A DNA stretch of 64,000 bases, taken from BOG-994 sp049514215. GTDB lineage: Bacteria; Pseudomonadota; Gammaproteobacteria; Burkholderiales; Burkholderiaceae_D. This document shows, in pieces, positions 1 to 9,227 of this stretch. Under the pieces are notes generated by a model. The model saw nothing but the letters and a program-made list of their open reading frames with translations. It made no database searches and was not told where the DNA came from. The stretch is taken from positions 9,573 through 73,572 of the forward strand of contig JBEKVI010000019.1 of NCBI GenBank assembly GCA_049514215.1, given 5' to 3'. Position 1 is the first letter of the stretch. Each line of letters opens with the position of its first letter. A program made the translations under genes and the position numbers.

Positions 1-651
1 CTCCTGCTCGTGCGCCAAGGCAACCCCAAGGCCATCAAGGATTGGGATGATCTCGCCAAGCCCGGAGTGCAGGTCATCATCGTCAATCCCAAGACCAGCG
101 GCAATGGTCGCTATAGCTATCTGGCGATGTGGGGCTACGCAAAAAAACACGGTGCCAGTGACGTCCAGGCGGGCGCGTTCGTGAGTTCGATTCTGAAGAA
201 CGTGCCGGTGCTTGAAACGGGAGGACGCGCCGCGACGACCACGTTCCTGCAGCGGGGCATCGGGGACGTCCTTGTGACCTTCGAGAGCGAAGTCATCCAG
301 GTCGATCGCGAGTTCGGTCATGGCAAGGTGGACGTGGTCTATCCCACCATGAGCATTCGGGCGGACAATCCGGTCGCGGTCGTCGAGCCGGTGGTTCTAA
401 AAAAGCACGACGGCGAACTGGCCCAGGGCTACCTTCAATATCTCTATTCCGAGCCCGCCCAGGAACTGGCAGCCCGCCATTATCTCCGGGTGCGCTCGGC
501 TGAGGTGATGCATCGCTACGCCGCAACCTTTCATCCTGTCACCCTTTTTTCGGTCGAAGAAGTGTTCGGCAGCTGGAGGCAGGCCCAGAAAAACCACTTC
601 GACGACGGCGCTCAGTTTGATCGCCTCATCAGTGCCGCGGGCCGGGGTTAG
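1..651 (+). CDS. sbp: Sulfate/thiosulfate-binding periplasmic protein, 5'-truncated
   Basis: The frame is open from base 1, so the gene starts before the window and only the C-terminal ~216 residues are present. The readable part begins LLLVRQGNPK followed by IKDWDDL, a stretch typical of the Sbp/CysP family of periplasmic solute-binding proteins that deliver sulfate or thiosulfate to the CysTWA importer. The segments VNPKTSGNGR and GDVLVTFESE are also typical of the family. The stop lies 3 bases before cysT, so the two are one operon. Whether the ligand is sulfate (Sbp) or thiosulfate (CysP) cannot be decided from the fragment, so the symbol is tentative. Confidence 0.9.
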   Translation, partial: LLLVRQGNPKAIKDWDDLAKPGVQVIIVNPKTSGNGRYSYLAMWGYAKKHGASDVQAGAFVSSILKNVPVLETGGRAATTTFLQRGIGDVLVTFESEVIQVDREFGHGKVDVVYPTMSIRADNPVAVVEPVVLKKHDGELAQGYLQYLYSEPAQELAARHYLRVRSAEVMHRYAATFHPVTLFSVEEVFGSWRQAQKNHFDDGAQFDRLISAAGRG

Positions 652-654
652 ATC

Positions 655-1500
655 ATGGTGACGCTCAAGCGACCCAGTGTTCTGCCCGGTTTCGGACTGG
701 CCATGGGCAGTGCGTTGCTCTATCTCGCGCTGATTGTCTTGATTCCGCTCTCGGCGACCTTTCTGAAGACGGCAACGCTCTCATGGCACGCGTTCTTCGC
801 GGCGGTGACCGCGCCCCGGGTCATGGCGTCCTACCGCTTGTCGTTCGGTGCGTCCTTTCTCGCTGCGCTCGTCAACGCGGTGTTTGGCCTGTTGATCGCC
901 TGGGTCCTCGTTCGCTATCGCTTTCCTGGTCGCAAGGCGATCGACGCCATCGTCGATCTTCCCTTTGCGCTACCGACGGCGGTGGCCGGCATCGCCCTGA
1001 CTGCGGTCTATTCGGAAAACGGCTGGCTAGGTGCACCCCTGGCGCATCTGGGCGTGAAGGTAGCCTTTACGCCACTCGGGGTTCTGGTCGCTCTGATCTT
1101 CATCGGGTTACCGTTCGTGGTGCGCACCGTCGAGCCGGTCTTAGACGACCTCGAGCACGAACTCGAAGAGGTGGCTCATTGTCTGGGCGCAACCCCCTGG
1201 CAGACCTTCTACCGGGTCATCTTGCCCACCGTCATGCCGGCTCTTCTGACTGGATTCACCCTGGCCTTTGCTCGTGCCGTGGGCGAGTATGGATCGGTCG
1301 TATTCATTGCCGGAAACATGCCTTTCGTCTCGGAGATCACGCCCCTTGTGATCATCACCAAGCTCGAGCAATACGACTACGCGGGCGCGACCGCTGTGGC
1401 GGTTGTCATGCTTGGGCTGTCGTTTGTACTTTTGCTGCTGATTAATCTACTGCAGGGCTGGATGAGACGACGCAATGCGCAAGAAAGGAGCGTCATGTGA
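655..1500 (+). CDS. cysT: Sulfate ABC transporter permease CysT (CysU)
   Basis: Inner-membrane permease subunit of the sulfate/thiosulfate importer, 281 residues, the usual length. It starts with a hydrophobic segment (residues ~15-35) and carries the binding-protein-dependent transport signature near residues 177-210 (EELEEVAHCLGATPWQTFYRV), which contacts the ATPase CysA. The ATG at 655 follows the binding-protein stop by 3 bases. The stop overlaps the GTG of cysW by 4 bases, so translation is probably coupled. CysT and CysW form the heterodimeric channel. Confidence 0.96.
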   Translation: MVTLKRPSVLPGFGLAMGSALLYLALIVLIPLSATFLKTATLSWHAFFAAVTAPRVMASYRLSFGASFLAALVNAVFGLLIAWVLVRYRFPGRKAIDAIVDLPFALPTAVAGIALTAVYSENGWLGAPLAHLGVKVAFTPLGVLVALIFIGLPFVVRTVEPVLDDLEHELEEVAHCLGATPWQTFYRVILPTVMPALLTGFTLAFARAVGEYGSVVFIAGNMPFVSEITPLVIITKLEQYDYAGATAVAVVMLGLSFVLLLLINLLQGWMRRRNAQERSVM

Positions 1501-2399
1501 GCGCGATCCTGCCGCCCCGTCCCGTGTCTGCGCCCTCCCTGGATAAGTCCATGGCGGACGTGCCGGTTCGCCTGTCGCCCGCGACGCTTCGACGCTGGCA
1601 GATCGGGCCCATTCTTCTGGCGATCGTGGCCGTTGGCTATCTTGGTCTCGTACTGCTCGTCCCTCTGGCTGCCGTGTTCGTGGAGGCCTTGCGCAAGGGC
1701 TGGGCGTATTACTTCGATGCGATCGGCGAGTCCGACGCGCGCGCTGCAATCGAGCTCACCTTTCTGGCCGCAGGCATCGCGGTCCCGCTAAACCTGGTCT
1801 TTGGCGTTGCGGCTGCCTGGGCCGTGGCCAAATTCGATTTTCGCGGCAAGGCCCTGTTCATCACGTTCATCGACCTTCCTTTTTCGGTCTCGCCCATCAT
1901 TGCGGGCTTGATCTACGTATTGGTGTTCGGGCTACAAGGATGGTTCGGCCCATGGCTGCAGGCGCACGATCTGAAAGTCGTGTTCGCCGTCCCGGGGATT
2001 GTGCTGGCCACGATCTTTGTGACGTTTCCTTTCGTCGCGCGCGAATTGATTCCCCTCATGCAGGCCCAAGGACGCGAGGAAGAAGAAGCCGCCGTGGTTC
2101 TGGGAGCCAATGGCTGGCAGATCTTCTGGCGCGTGACGCTACCCAACATCAAGTGGGGACTCCTCTATGGGGTCATCCTTTGCAATGCCCGCGCCATGGG
2201 CGAGTTCGGGGCGGTGTCGGTCGTCTCAGGGCACATTCGCGGTGTGACCAATACGCTACCCCTGCACGTCGAAATTCTCTACAACGAATATAACTCGGCC
2301 GCCGCGTTTGCGTGCGCGTCGCTTCTCGCATTACTTGCGCTGGTGACTCTCATCATCAAGAGTTTGGTCGAGGCCCGATTTCTAAAGGAACACCGATGA
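1497..2399 (+). CDS. cysW: Sulfate ABC transporter permease CysW
   Basis: Second permease subunit of the sulfate importer, 300 residues. It has a hydrophilic N-terminus of ~35 residues, then several membrane segments. The ATPase-contact loop reads EEEAAVVLGANGWQIFWRVT, and the segment ARAMGEFGAVSVVSGHIRG is characteristic of CysW rather than CysT. It starts with GTG inside the end of cysT (4-base overlap) and ends in an ATGA overlap with cysA. Confidence 0.96.
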   Translation: MSAILPPRPVSAPSLDKSMADVPVRLSPATLRRWQIGPILLAIVAVGYLGLVLLVPLAAVFVEALRKGWAYYFDAIGESDARAAIELTFLAAGIAVPLNLVFGVAAAWAVAKFDFRGKALFITFIDLPFSVSPIIAGLIYVLVFGLQGWFGPWLQAHDLKVVFAVPGIVLATIFVTFPFVARELIPLMQAQGREEEEAAVVLGANGWQIFWRVTLPNIKWGLLYGVILCNARAMGEFGAVSVVSGHIRGVTNTLPLHVEILYNEYNSAAAFACASLLALLALVTLIIKSLVEARFLKEHR

Positions 2400-3469
2400 G
2401 CATCCAGGTCGAAAATGTGTCCAAGCGCTTTGGCGATTTTGTCGCGCTCGACAACGTCTCGCTCACCATCGAGCCAGGCGAACTGGTGGCGCTTCTGGGC
2501 CCCTCAGGGTCGGGGAAGACCACGCTTTTGCGGGTTGTCGCTGGCCTGGAGCCGCCGGATTCGGGGCGCATTTATCTGGATTCAGAAGATGCCACGCACA
2601 AGCACGTTCAGGAACGGGCGGTCGGGTTCGTGTTTCAGCACTACGCATTGTTCCGGCATTTAAGCGTGTTCGAAAATGTGGCCTTTGGTCTTCGGGTCAA
2701 GCGGCGCCGTGAGCGGCCAAGCGAAGCCGAGATTGCGGAAAAAGTACACCGCCTATTAGGGCTCGTCCAACTCGATTGGCTCAGCGACCGTTATCCCCAT
2801 CAGTTGTCCGGCGGACAGCGCCAGCGCATTGCTTTGGCCCGCGCGCTCGCCATTGAGCCCTCCGTCTTGCTTCTCGACGAGCCTTTCGGTGCGCTCGATG
2901 CCAAAGTCCGCAAGGACTTGCGCCGCTGGCTGCGCCGGCTCCACGACGAAATTCACCTCACGAGTGTCTTTGTGACCCACGATCAGGAAGAGGCTCTTGA
3001 GGTCGCCGATCGCATCGTGGTGTTCAATCATGGCCGAATCGAGCAAATCGGAGCCCCGGACGAAGTCTACGACCATCCGCAAACGCCCTTTGTCTACGGT
3101 TTTCTGGGACACGCGAATCGTTTTCCCGCGATGATTGAAGGCACGCGCGCAACGGTCGGTCAATCGCTCATCGCCACCCCTGAATTTTCCTCCGCTGAAA
3201 AAAGTGGTGGGATCGCCTACGTGCGGCCGCATGACCTCGAGATCGTCGCCAGTGCCGCCGAGGCGGCGGTTAGCGCAACGCTCACGCATGCCATCAAGAT
3301 CGGACCGTCGGTAAGGCTGGAATTGCTGCGTGGCGACACCAGCGAGACGATTGAGGTCGAACTCACGCGCGAACGCTACACAGAAATCGGTCCCAAGATA
3401 GGGCAGATGCTGCACCTCGCCTTGCGACGCGCGAAAGTCTTTGCCGTAACCGGGGCGAGCGAATTGTAA
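2396..3469 (+). CDS. cysA: Sulfate ABC transporter ATP-binding protein CysA
   Basis: ATPase that powers sulfate import. From the ATG at 2396 it has 357 residues. Walker A is GPSGSGKT at 35-42, the ABC signature is LSGGQRQR, Walker B is LLLDEPFGALDA, and the switch histidine is in VTHDQEEA. The C-terminal ~110 residues form the regulatory domain usual in CysA. I chose 2396 because it gives the classic MSIQVENVSKRFG start and an ATGA overlap with cysW. An upstream in-frame start at 2312 would only add residues read through the cysW coding region. Confidence 0.96.
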   Translation: MSIQVENVSKRFGDFVALDNVSLTIEPGELVALLGPSGSGKTTLLRVVAGLEPPDSGRIYLDSEDATHKHVQERAVGFVFQHYALFRHLSVFENVAFGLRVKRRRERPSEAEIAEKVHRLLGLVQLDWLSDRYPHQLSGGQRQRIALARALAIEPSVLLLDEPFGALDAKVRKDLRRWLRRLHDEIHLTSVFVTHDQEEALEVADRIVVFNHGRIEQIGAPDEVYDHPQTPFVYGFLGHANRFPAMIEGTRATVGQSLIATPEFSSAEKSGGIAYVRPHDLEIVASAAEAAVSATLTHAIKIGPSVRLELLRGDTSETIEVELTRERYTEIGPKIGQMLHLALRRAKVFAVTGASEL

Positions 3470-3519
3470 CGAACTATGATGGTTCGAGTGAACCCTTAAT
3501 TCGCCCGAAAGGAGGCCCA

Positions 3520-3981
3520 GTGAGCCAGCCCGATTCCACAGTCCGCTCCATTCTTGAGCGCGCCCACGAGCGTGCGCAGGCGGCAAATCTTCCTTACCGG
3601 GGTGCCGTCACGCCCGCGGAAGCCCACACTCTCCAGGCGCACGGAGCGGCCAGGATTGTCGATGTGCGTACGCGCTTTGAGGCGGAGTACGTCGGCCGTA
3701 TTCCGGACACGCCGCTCATCGAGTGGCGCATCATGGGGGCCCCAGCGCCCAATCCCGACTTTCTGGGAGAACTGGAAAAGCTCGGCGACAAAGGCGGCAA
3801 TTATCTGTTTTTGTGTCGCAGCGGAGTACGTTCGCACGCTGCTGCGATTGCCGCAACGCAGGCTGGATACACGGGCGCCTTCAATATTCTAGAAGGGTTC
3901 GAAGGCGATTTGGACGAAAAGCATCAGCGCGGTACCAAAGCAGGCTGGCGCCACGCCGGTTTGCCTTGGATCCAGAGTTGA
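3520..3981 (+). CDS. Rhodanese-like sulfurtransferase
   Basis: A single rhodanese domain of 153 residues. The active-site loop is FLCRSGVRS with the catalytic cysteine at residue 99; the conserved DVRTRFEAEYVG motif is at ~48-59. Such proteins transfer sulfane sulfur to thiol acceptors. It starts with GTG, placed 6 bases after a strong Shine-Dalgarno AAAGGAGG (3508-3515). It lies 50 bases downstream of cysA, so it may belong to the sulfate operon, but its physiological substrate is not readable from sequence. Confidence 0.9.
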   Translation: MSQPDSTVRSILERAHERAQAANLPYRGAVTPAEAHTLQAHGAARIVDVRTRFEAEYVGRIPDTPLIEWRIMGAPAPNPDFLGELEKLGDKGGNYLFLCRSGVRSHAAAIAATQAGYTGAFNILEGFEGDLDEKHQRGTKAGWRHAGLPWIQS

Positions 3982-4023
3982 ACGAGGGCGACTAGCCCAT
4001 TTCGAAACCGAAAGGAGCTTCAC

Positions 4024-4665
4024 ATGGCACTACGTCTTGGCGACATGGCACCGGATTTCACGCAGCAGTCCACCGCGGGCGAAATCAAATTTCACAACTG
4101 GCTGGGCGACTCATGGGGGGTGCTGTTTTCGCATCCCAAGGATTTCACGCCGGTTTGCACCACTGAACTGGGTGCCACGGCAAAACTCGCGGAGCAGTTC
4201 AAGCGCCGCAACGTGAAAGTCTTGGCCGTCTCGGTCGATCCTTTGGAGTCGCACGAGCGATGGGTGGGCGACATCAATGAAACACAGCATACGACGGTCA
4301 ATTTCCCGATTCTCGCCGATCCTGACCGCAAGGTATCGGACCTCTACGACATGATCCACCCCAACGCGAACGACACCCTGACGGTGCGCTCGGTCTTTTT
4401 CATCGATCCCAAGAAAAAGGTGCGCGCCACCATCACCTATCCGGCAAGCACGGGACGCAACTTTGACGAGCTCTTGCGCGTCATCGATTCTCTGCAGCTG
4501 ACGGACAACTACAGCGTCGCCACACCCGTGAACTGGAAGTATGGGGAAGACGTCATCATCGTCCCGGCCCTGCAGGATCCCGAGGTCCTCAAACAGAAGT
4601 TTCCAAAGGGGTATACTGCCGTCAAACCCTATCTGCGGATCACGCCGCAACCCGATCTAAAATGA
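4024..4665 (+). CDS. 1-Cys peroxiredoxin (Prx6/AhpC-TSA family)
   Basis: Thiol peroxidase of 213 residues. The peroxidatic cysteine is Cys45 in PVCTTELG, and it is the only cysteine in the protein, so there is no resolving cysteine. That and the long C-terminal dimerisation region (NWKYGEDVIIVPAL) place it in the Prx6 subgroup that reduces peroxides with an external thiol. A clear AAAGGAG lies 7 bases before the ATG. The stop overlaps the start of dsbB (ATGA). Confidence 0.95.
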   Translation: MALRLGDMAPDFTQQSTAGEIKFHNWLGDSWGVLFSHPKDFTPVCTTELGATAKLAEQFKRRNVKVLAVSVDPLESHERWVGDINETQHTTVNFPILADPDRKVSDLYDMIHPNANDTLTVRSVFFIDPKKKVRATITYPASTGRNFDELLRVIDSLQLTDNYSVATPVNWKYGEDVIIVPALQDPEVLKQKFPKGYTAVKPYLRITPQPDLK

Positions 4666-5180
4666 ACTTTGCAGGAATGAGTTCGAGAAAGCTCGCCCTG
4701 GCGGGCTTTCTTGTTTGTGCCGGTCTGATTGCCTTCGCGCTGTATCTTCAGTACGAGGTCAACCTGGAGCCGTGCCCACTTTGCATGCTCCAACGTCTGT
4801 GTTTCACGGCCCTAGGTCTCGTGTTTCTGATCGCGTTCTTGCATGGTCCCGGCAGGAAAGGGGTGCGCATCTATGGGGCACTCGCGTTTCTCATCGCGGC
4901 TACGGGGATCGGTCTGGCCACGCGCCATGTCTGGCTCCAGTGGTTTCCACCGCTGTCGTCGTCCTGTACGGCCGACTTGTTCTTTCAGCTGCGACGCTTT
5001 CCGTTCCTGTCGGTCATCGAAAAGGCGTTGCGGGCGACAGGGGACTGCGCCAAGGTCGACTGGCGCTTCCTCTACCTGTCAATCGCTGAATGGTCCTGGG
5101 TTTGGTTCGTGCTGCTGACCATCTTCATCGTAGGTTTCTATGCGCGCGCCGTCCCAAGGCGACTCTCCATGTGGCGCTAA
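4662..5180 (+). CDS. dsbB: Disulfide bond formation protein DsbB
   Basis: Inner-membrane quinone-linked oxidase that re-oxidises DsbA. It has 172 residues and four hydrophobic segments. The first periplasmic loop carries the CPLC redox pair (LEPCPLCMLQR) and the second loop has a cysteine pair in SSSCTADL and GDCAKVDW. Start by ATGA overlap with the peroxiredoxin; a second ATG at 4677 is possible. The pairing of dsbB with a peroxidase suggests a thiol-redox unit (inference). Confidence 0.95.
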   Translation: MNFAGMSSRKLALAGFLVCAGLIAFALYLQYEVNLEPCPLCMLQRLCFTALGLVFLIAFLHGPGRKGVRIYGALAFLIAATGIGLATRHVWLQWFPPLSSSCTADLFFQLRRFPFLSVIEKALRATGDCAKVDWRFLYLSIAEWSWVWFVLLTIFIVGFYARAVPRRLSMWR

Positions 5181-5223
5181 GCGGTTCATTGCCCCGTACG
5201 CGGGGCACGAAGATGCGGCAACT

Positions 5224-5781
5224 ATGAACAAAGCATTTGTGAAGGAATCGGAAGATGGGGATGAGGACGATGATCCCACGCCCGTGCTCCAACCTGCGGG
5301 CGTCAAGAACTACATCACGCCCCAAGGCTATCAGCGCCTAAGAGACGAATTGCTCGGGCTCATCGACGTCGAGCGGCCGGAAGTGGTGCGCACCGTGTCC
5401 TGGGCGGCCTCCAACGGCGATCGCTCCGAGAACGGCGACTATATCTATGGAAAGCGACGACTGCGGGAAATCGACCGGCGCATTCGTTTTCTGACACAAC
5501 GTCTGGAGATTGCGCAGGTAGTTGACCCCACGCTTCAGGAAAACATCGATCAGGTTTTCTTTGGCGCCACCGTCGCCTACGCCAATGCAGATGGTTCCGT
5601 CCACAAGTTGACCATCGTCGGCAGTGACGAGGCCGAACCGCTCGCGGGCAAGGTCAGCTGGGTCTCGCCCATCGCAAGGGCTCTCCTGAAGGCCCGCGAA
5701 GGCGAAAGCGTCACCTTGAACACTCCTAACGGAAGCGAAGAAATTCAAGTTCTGGAGATCAGCTATCCCCATGCCGAGTGA
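5224..5781 (+). CDS. greB: Transcription elongation factor GreB
   Basis: Cleavage factor that rescues backtracked RNA polymerase by stimulating transcript cleavage in the secondary channel. From the ATG at 5224 it has 185 residues: an acidic N-terminal tail (KESEDGDEDDD), the coiled-coil with NGDRSENGDYIYGKRRLR (the GreB version of the tip motif) and a C-terminal FKBP-like domain. The tail is longer than in E. coli GreB. It is convergent with the (p)ppGpp synthetase gene. Confidence 0.95.
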   Translation: MNKAFVKESEDGDEDDDPTPVLQPAGVKNYITPQGYQRLRDELLGLIDVERPEVVRTVSWAASNGDRSENGDYIYGKRRLREIDRRIRFLTQRLEIAQVVDPTLQENIDQVFFGATVAYANADGSVHKLTIVGSDEAEPLAGKVSWVSPIARALLKAREGESVTLNTPNGSEEIQVLEISYPHAE

Positions 5782-5803
5782 GCCTCGCACGGGGTGCAGT
5801 GTC

Positions 5804-8104
5804 CTAGGATTTCACGCGTACGATGCGCGCCATCTCGGGCAGACGCCGTAAGCGACGGATCAACCGGGCCAGATGCGCACGATCGCTCACCTGGACGATG
5901 AAATGCAATTGCGTAATTTCTTCGGCCTCGTCGTCCATCGAAACGTGGCTGATGTTCGAGCCGGCCTCCGAGATTTCGACCGCGGTCTTGGCCAGCACAC
6001 CCCGTTCATTGCGCAGCGACACATCGAGCTTGACGTCGAAAAGTCGGGTGTGATCGATATCCCGTTCCCACTGTGAGTCGATCCAGCGTTCGGGATCGCG
6101 CGTCCTCTGGCGGGCCGCGGTCGGACAATCTGCGGTATGTACCACAAGGCCATAGCCGCGGCGGATATATCCGAAGATGTCATCGCCGGGAATCGGTCGG
6201 CAACAGGGCGCGAGCATCACCGACATTCCCTCGGTTCCACTGATGAGGACGGGGTGGGGCACGCTGTCGTGCGGAAGCTCGGCCTCGGTCGCGCCGCCCA
6301 GTCCGCTGAGAATGAAGCGGCGCGCCACCACTGCAGCGATGCGCCGTCCGAGTCCCAGGTCGGCCAAAAGTTCCTCGCGTGTTTTAGCTCCGCTTTCGTA
6401 TTGCACGCGCTGCCAATCCTCGGCCGTGAGTTCGTCATAGCGCCGATCAATCTGTTTGAGAGCCTGATCGAGCAGGCGCGCACCCAGATCGACCGACTCC
6501 TCATACTTCATGGTCTTAAGATAGTGCCGGATCTCGGAGCGCGCGCGGCCGGTCCGCACGAAGTTGAGCCAGCTCGGGTTAGGCCTCGATTCGGCCGAAG
6601 TGATGACTTCGACCACGTCGCCGCTTTGGAGCTCCGAGCGCAAGGGAGAAAGCTCTCCGTTGATTTTCGCGGCGATGCACTGATTTCCGATATCGGTATG
6701 GATCTGGTAGGCGAAATCGACCGGGGTCGCGCCGCGCGGAAGCGTAATGATCGTCGACTTTGGCGTGAACACATAGACGGCGTCCGGGAAAAGGTCGACC
6801 TTGATGTGTTCCAGAAATTCGGCCGAGTCACCGGTCTGATTCTGAATGTCGAGCAATGACTGGAGCCACTGATGGGTGTTTTTCTGCACCTCGGAGAGCG
6901 ACTCATCCCCGTCTTTATAGAGCCAGTGCGCAGCCACCCCCGATTCGGCGATGCGGTGCATCTCCTGGGTTCGAATCTGGAATTCGACGGGGGTGCCAAA
7001 CGGTCCCAATACGGTCGTATGCAGCGACTGATAGCCGTTGATCTTGGGGATCGCGATGTAATCCTTGAACTTCGATGACACCGGTTTGAATAGGGCGTGC
7101 AGTGCTCCAAGGGTCAGATAGCACGAAGCGTGGTCGGGTACAACGATTCGAAATCCGTACACATCGAGGACCTGCGAGAAAGAGAGCTTTTTCTCGATCA
7201 TCTTGCGGTAGACGCCATAGATGGTCTTCTCACGACCATAGACCTCGGCACGCAGGCCGGCTGCCGGCAGAGCCCCGCGCACGGCTTCGAGAGTCTTGCC
7301 GACGACCTCGCGGCGATTGCCACGGGCCGCCAGGATGGCCTTCTTTAAAACCTCGTAGCGGTTGGGATACAGATTGGCGAACGCCAGATCCTGCAGTTCC
7401 CGATAGATCGCGTTAAGCCCCAAACGATGGGCGATGGGCGTATAGATCTCAAGAGTCTCGCGGGCAATGCGGCGGCGCTTATTGGGCGGCAGCGCCATGA
7501 GAGTTCGCATGTTGTGAAGACGATCGGCGAGCTTGATCAGAATCACGCGTACGTCGCGCGCCATCGCCAGCAGCATCTTGCGAAAGTTCTCCGCCTGGGC
7601 TTCCTGACTGTCGCGAAACTCGATCTTGTCGAGCTTGGACAAACCGTCCACCAGATCGGCGACCTGTGCTCCAAATCGCTCGATCAGGATTTCCTTCTTG
7701 ATCCCCTGATCCTCCATCACATCGTGCAGCAGCGCCGCCATCATGGCATTGGCGTCAAGCTTCATTCCGGCGCAGATCTCCGCGACGGCAATGGGATGAG
7801 AGATGTAGGCTTCCCCGCTTGAGCGGAATTGGCCGAGATGGGCCTCGTCGGAGAAGCGATAGGCGTCCTTGATGCGCTTGATTTCCGTCGGGCCCAGATA
7901 GGCCGACAGCATTTCCATCAAGGGTGCGAGACTGACACTGCGAACCGGTGCGCTCGGCGCAGGGAACTGAGCCATCACGGCGGACGGATTGTCGGTGTCG
8001 ATTCCGACCGTCGTGACGATGGCCGGTTCGCGCTGCAGATCTTCCCTACGCCGCCGGAAATTGACCAGCCGGGCAACAGAATCGAGGGCTGTACTCAAAC
8101 TCAT
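5804..8104 (-). CDS. spoT: Bifunctional (p)ppGpp synthetase/hydrolase
   Basis: Stringent-response enzyme of 766 residues. The N-terminal HD hydrolase domain has HDVMED (His127-Asp128) and KLADRLHNMRTL. The synthetase domain follows (GREKTIYGVYRKM, KDYIAIPKINGYQSLHT), then TGS (~430-490) and a C-terminal ACT domain. Both catalytic halves look intact, as in betaproteobacterial SpoT/Rel. An extension of ~60 residues precedes the HD domain. It is downstream of rpoZ on the same strand (45-base gap), the usual gmk-rpoZ-spoT order. Confidence 0.95.
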   Translation of the reverse strand: MSLSTALDSVARLVNFRRRREDLQREPAIVTTVGIDTDNPSAVMAQFPAPSAPVRSVSLAPLMEMLSAYLGPTEIKRIKDAYRFSDEAHLGQFRSSGEAYISHPIAVAEICAGMKLDANAMMAALLHDVMEDQGIKKEILIERFGAQVADLVDGLSKLDKIEFRDSQEAQAENFRKMLLAMARDVRVILIKLADRLHNMRTLMALPPNKRRRIARETLEIYTPIAHRLGLNAIYRELQDLAFANLYPNRYEVLKKAILAARGNRREVVGKTLEAVRGALPAAGLRAEVYGREKTIYGVYRKMIEKKLSFSQVLDVYGFRIVVPDHASCYLTLGALHALFKPVSSKFKDYIAIPKINGYQSLHTTVLGPFGTPVEFQIRTQEMHRIAESGVAAHWLYKDGDESLSEVQKNTHQWLQSLLDIQNQTGDSAEFLEHIKVDLFPDAVYVFTPKSTIITLPRGATPVDFAYQIHTDIGNQCIAAKINGELSPLRSELQSGDVVEVITSAESRPNPSWLNFVRTGRARSEIRHYLKTMKYEESVDLGARLLDQALKQIDRRYDELTAEDWQRVQYESGAKTREELLADLGLGRRIAAVVARRFILSGLGGATEAELPHDSVPHPVLISGTEGMSVMLAPCCRPIPGDDIFGYIRRGYGLVVHTADCPTAARQRTRDPERWIDSQWERDIDHTRLFDVKLDVSLRNERGVLAKTAVEISEAGSNISHVSMDDEAEEITQLHFIVQVSDRAHLARLIRRLRRLPEMARIVRVKS

Positions 8105-8149
8105 CGCAAGGCTCTCGTTCGGTCATCCTGGACATGGGTTATCTCAAAC

Positions 8150-8353
8150 TCAGATTGGGACCTTCTTGAGCATCTCAATACCTACCTTGCCCTCGGCGAT
8201 CTCGCGTAAGGCCGTCACGGTAGGCTTGTCCTTGGCGTCGACTTTGGGCGTATGCCCCTGCGCGAGCTGGCGCGCGCGGTAGGTCGCCGACAGCGTGAGC
8301 TGGAAACGATTCGGAATGTGCTTTAAACAGTCTTCGACGGTAATGCGGGCCAT
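8150..8353 (-). CDS. rpoZ: RNA polymerase omega subunit RpoZ
   Basis: Small subunit of 67 residues that helps assemble RNA polymerase. MARITVEDCL, then NRFQLTLSATYRARQL and KPTVTALREIAEGKV, is the standard omega sequence. I start it at 8353; a longer frame to 8377 would add eight residues not found in the family. It sits between gmk and spoT, probably co-transcribed with both. Omega is also part of a ppGpp binding site on RNA polymerase, which fits its neighbour. Confidence 0.95.
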   Translation of the reverse strand: MARITVEDCLKHIPNRFQLTLSATYRARQLAQGHTPKVDAKDKPTVTALREIAEGKVGIEMLKKVPI

Positions 8354-8380
8354 GGCTGAGATCCACAAAATAGGCACCGG

Positions 8381-9028
8381 TCAGTCGGTCTGGCGACTTG
8401 CGACGATACCCAGTTGATTGAATAGTTCGGCATTTCGAACGGCTTGAGACGCGAATCGCAGCCGGGTGGCGCCGACGATCGCTGTAAGCTGCCCCAATGC
8501 GACCGGAAAGTCTTGATTGATAATAACATATTCGAATTCTGGAGCATGAGCCATCTCGCTGCTTGCGGCCAAAAGACGACGCTCGATGACACTCGGGCTG
8601 TCCTGTCCGCGCTTTCTCAGACGTTCCTCAAGCGCCTCGACCGACGGGGGCAGGATAAAGATTCCGACCGCATCGGGAAACTGGGCGCGAATCTGCTGGG
8701 CTCCTTGCCAGTCGATTTCCAGCAATACATCCGTTCCCCGTGCCCTTTGCTCAGCGATCGCAAGCCTGGAGGTCGCATAGAAGTTGCCGTGGACTTCGGC
8801 GTACTCCAGAAATTCGCGACGGCTGCGACGCTTGCGGAATTCCTCCGGCGACACGAAATGGTAGTCGCGGCCGTTGACTTCGCCCGCGCGCGGCTCTCTC
8901 GTCGTAAAGGAGACGGACAAGGAGATGCCTTGGTCGGCCCCGAGCAGGGCGTTGACCAGGGTCGATTTTCCCGCGCCCGAGGGGGCGGCGACGATAAAGA
9001 GATTTCCCGACGGATCTGCGGATTTCAT
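8381..9028 (-). CDS. gmk: Guanylate kinase
   Basis: Converts GMP to GDP with ATP. It has 215 residues from the ATG at 9028. The P-loop is APSGAGKSTL near the N-terminus; GMP-binding residues lie in SFTTREPRAGEVNGRDYHFVS and the lid contains RKRGQDS. I chose 9028 because the extra 22 residues of the longer frame (from 9094) have no counterpart in the family. The stop is 27 bases before rpoZ. Confidence 0.95.
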   Translation of the reverse strand: MKSADPSGNLFIVAAPSGAGKSTLVNALLGADQGISLSVSFTTREPRAGEVNGRDYHFVSPEEFRKRRSRREFLEYAEVHGNFYATSRLAIAEQRARGTDVLLEIDWQGAQQIRAQFPDAVGIFILPPSVEALEERLRKRGQDSPSVIERRLLAASSEMAHAPEFEYVIINQDFPVALGQLTAIVGATRLRFASQAVRNAELFNQLGIVASRQTD

Positions 9029-9227
9029 GGGTTCTCCTGCGGATGCCGACCAAGACTTCGAAAGAATTCCACGTCCGCCCCTCGCTTGATGCACTTTCCC
9101 GGTATCAATGGTGGACCCGTTTCATGTCCCCATCCGGTTCGAAGCGCCCCTTAAGCCGAGGAGTATATAAGCTCGCCGGACTAGGTCGTTGCCCGCGCCG
9201 TCCCGATCTTGCGGCCCCCAAAGTCGC

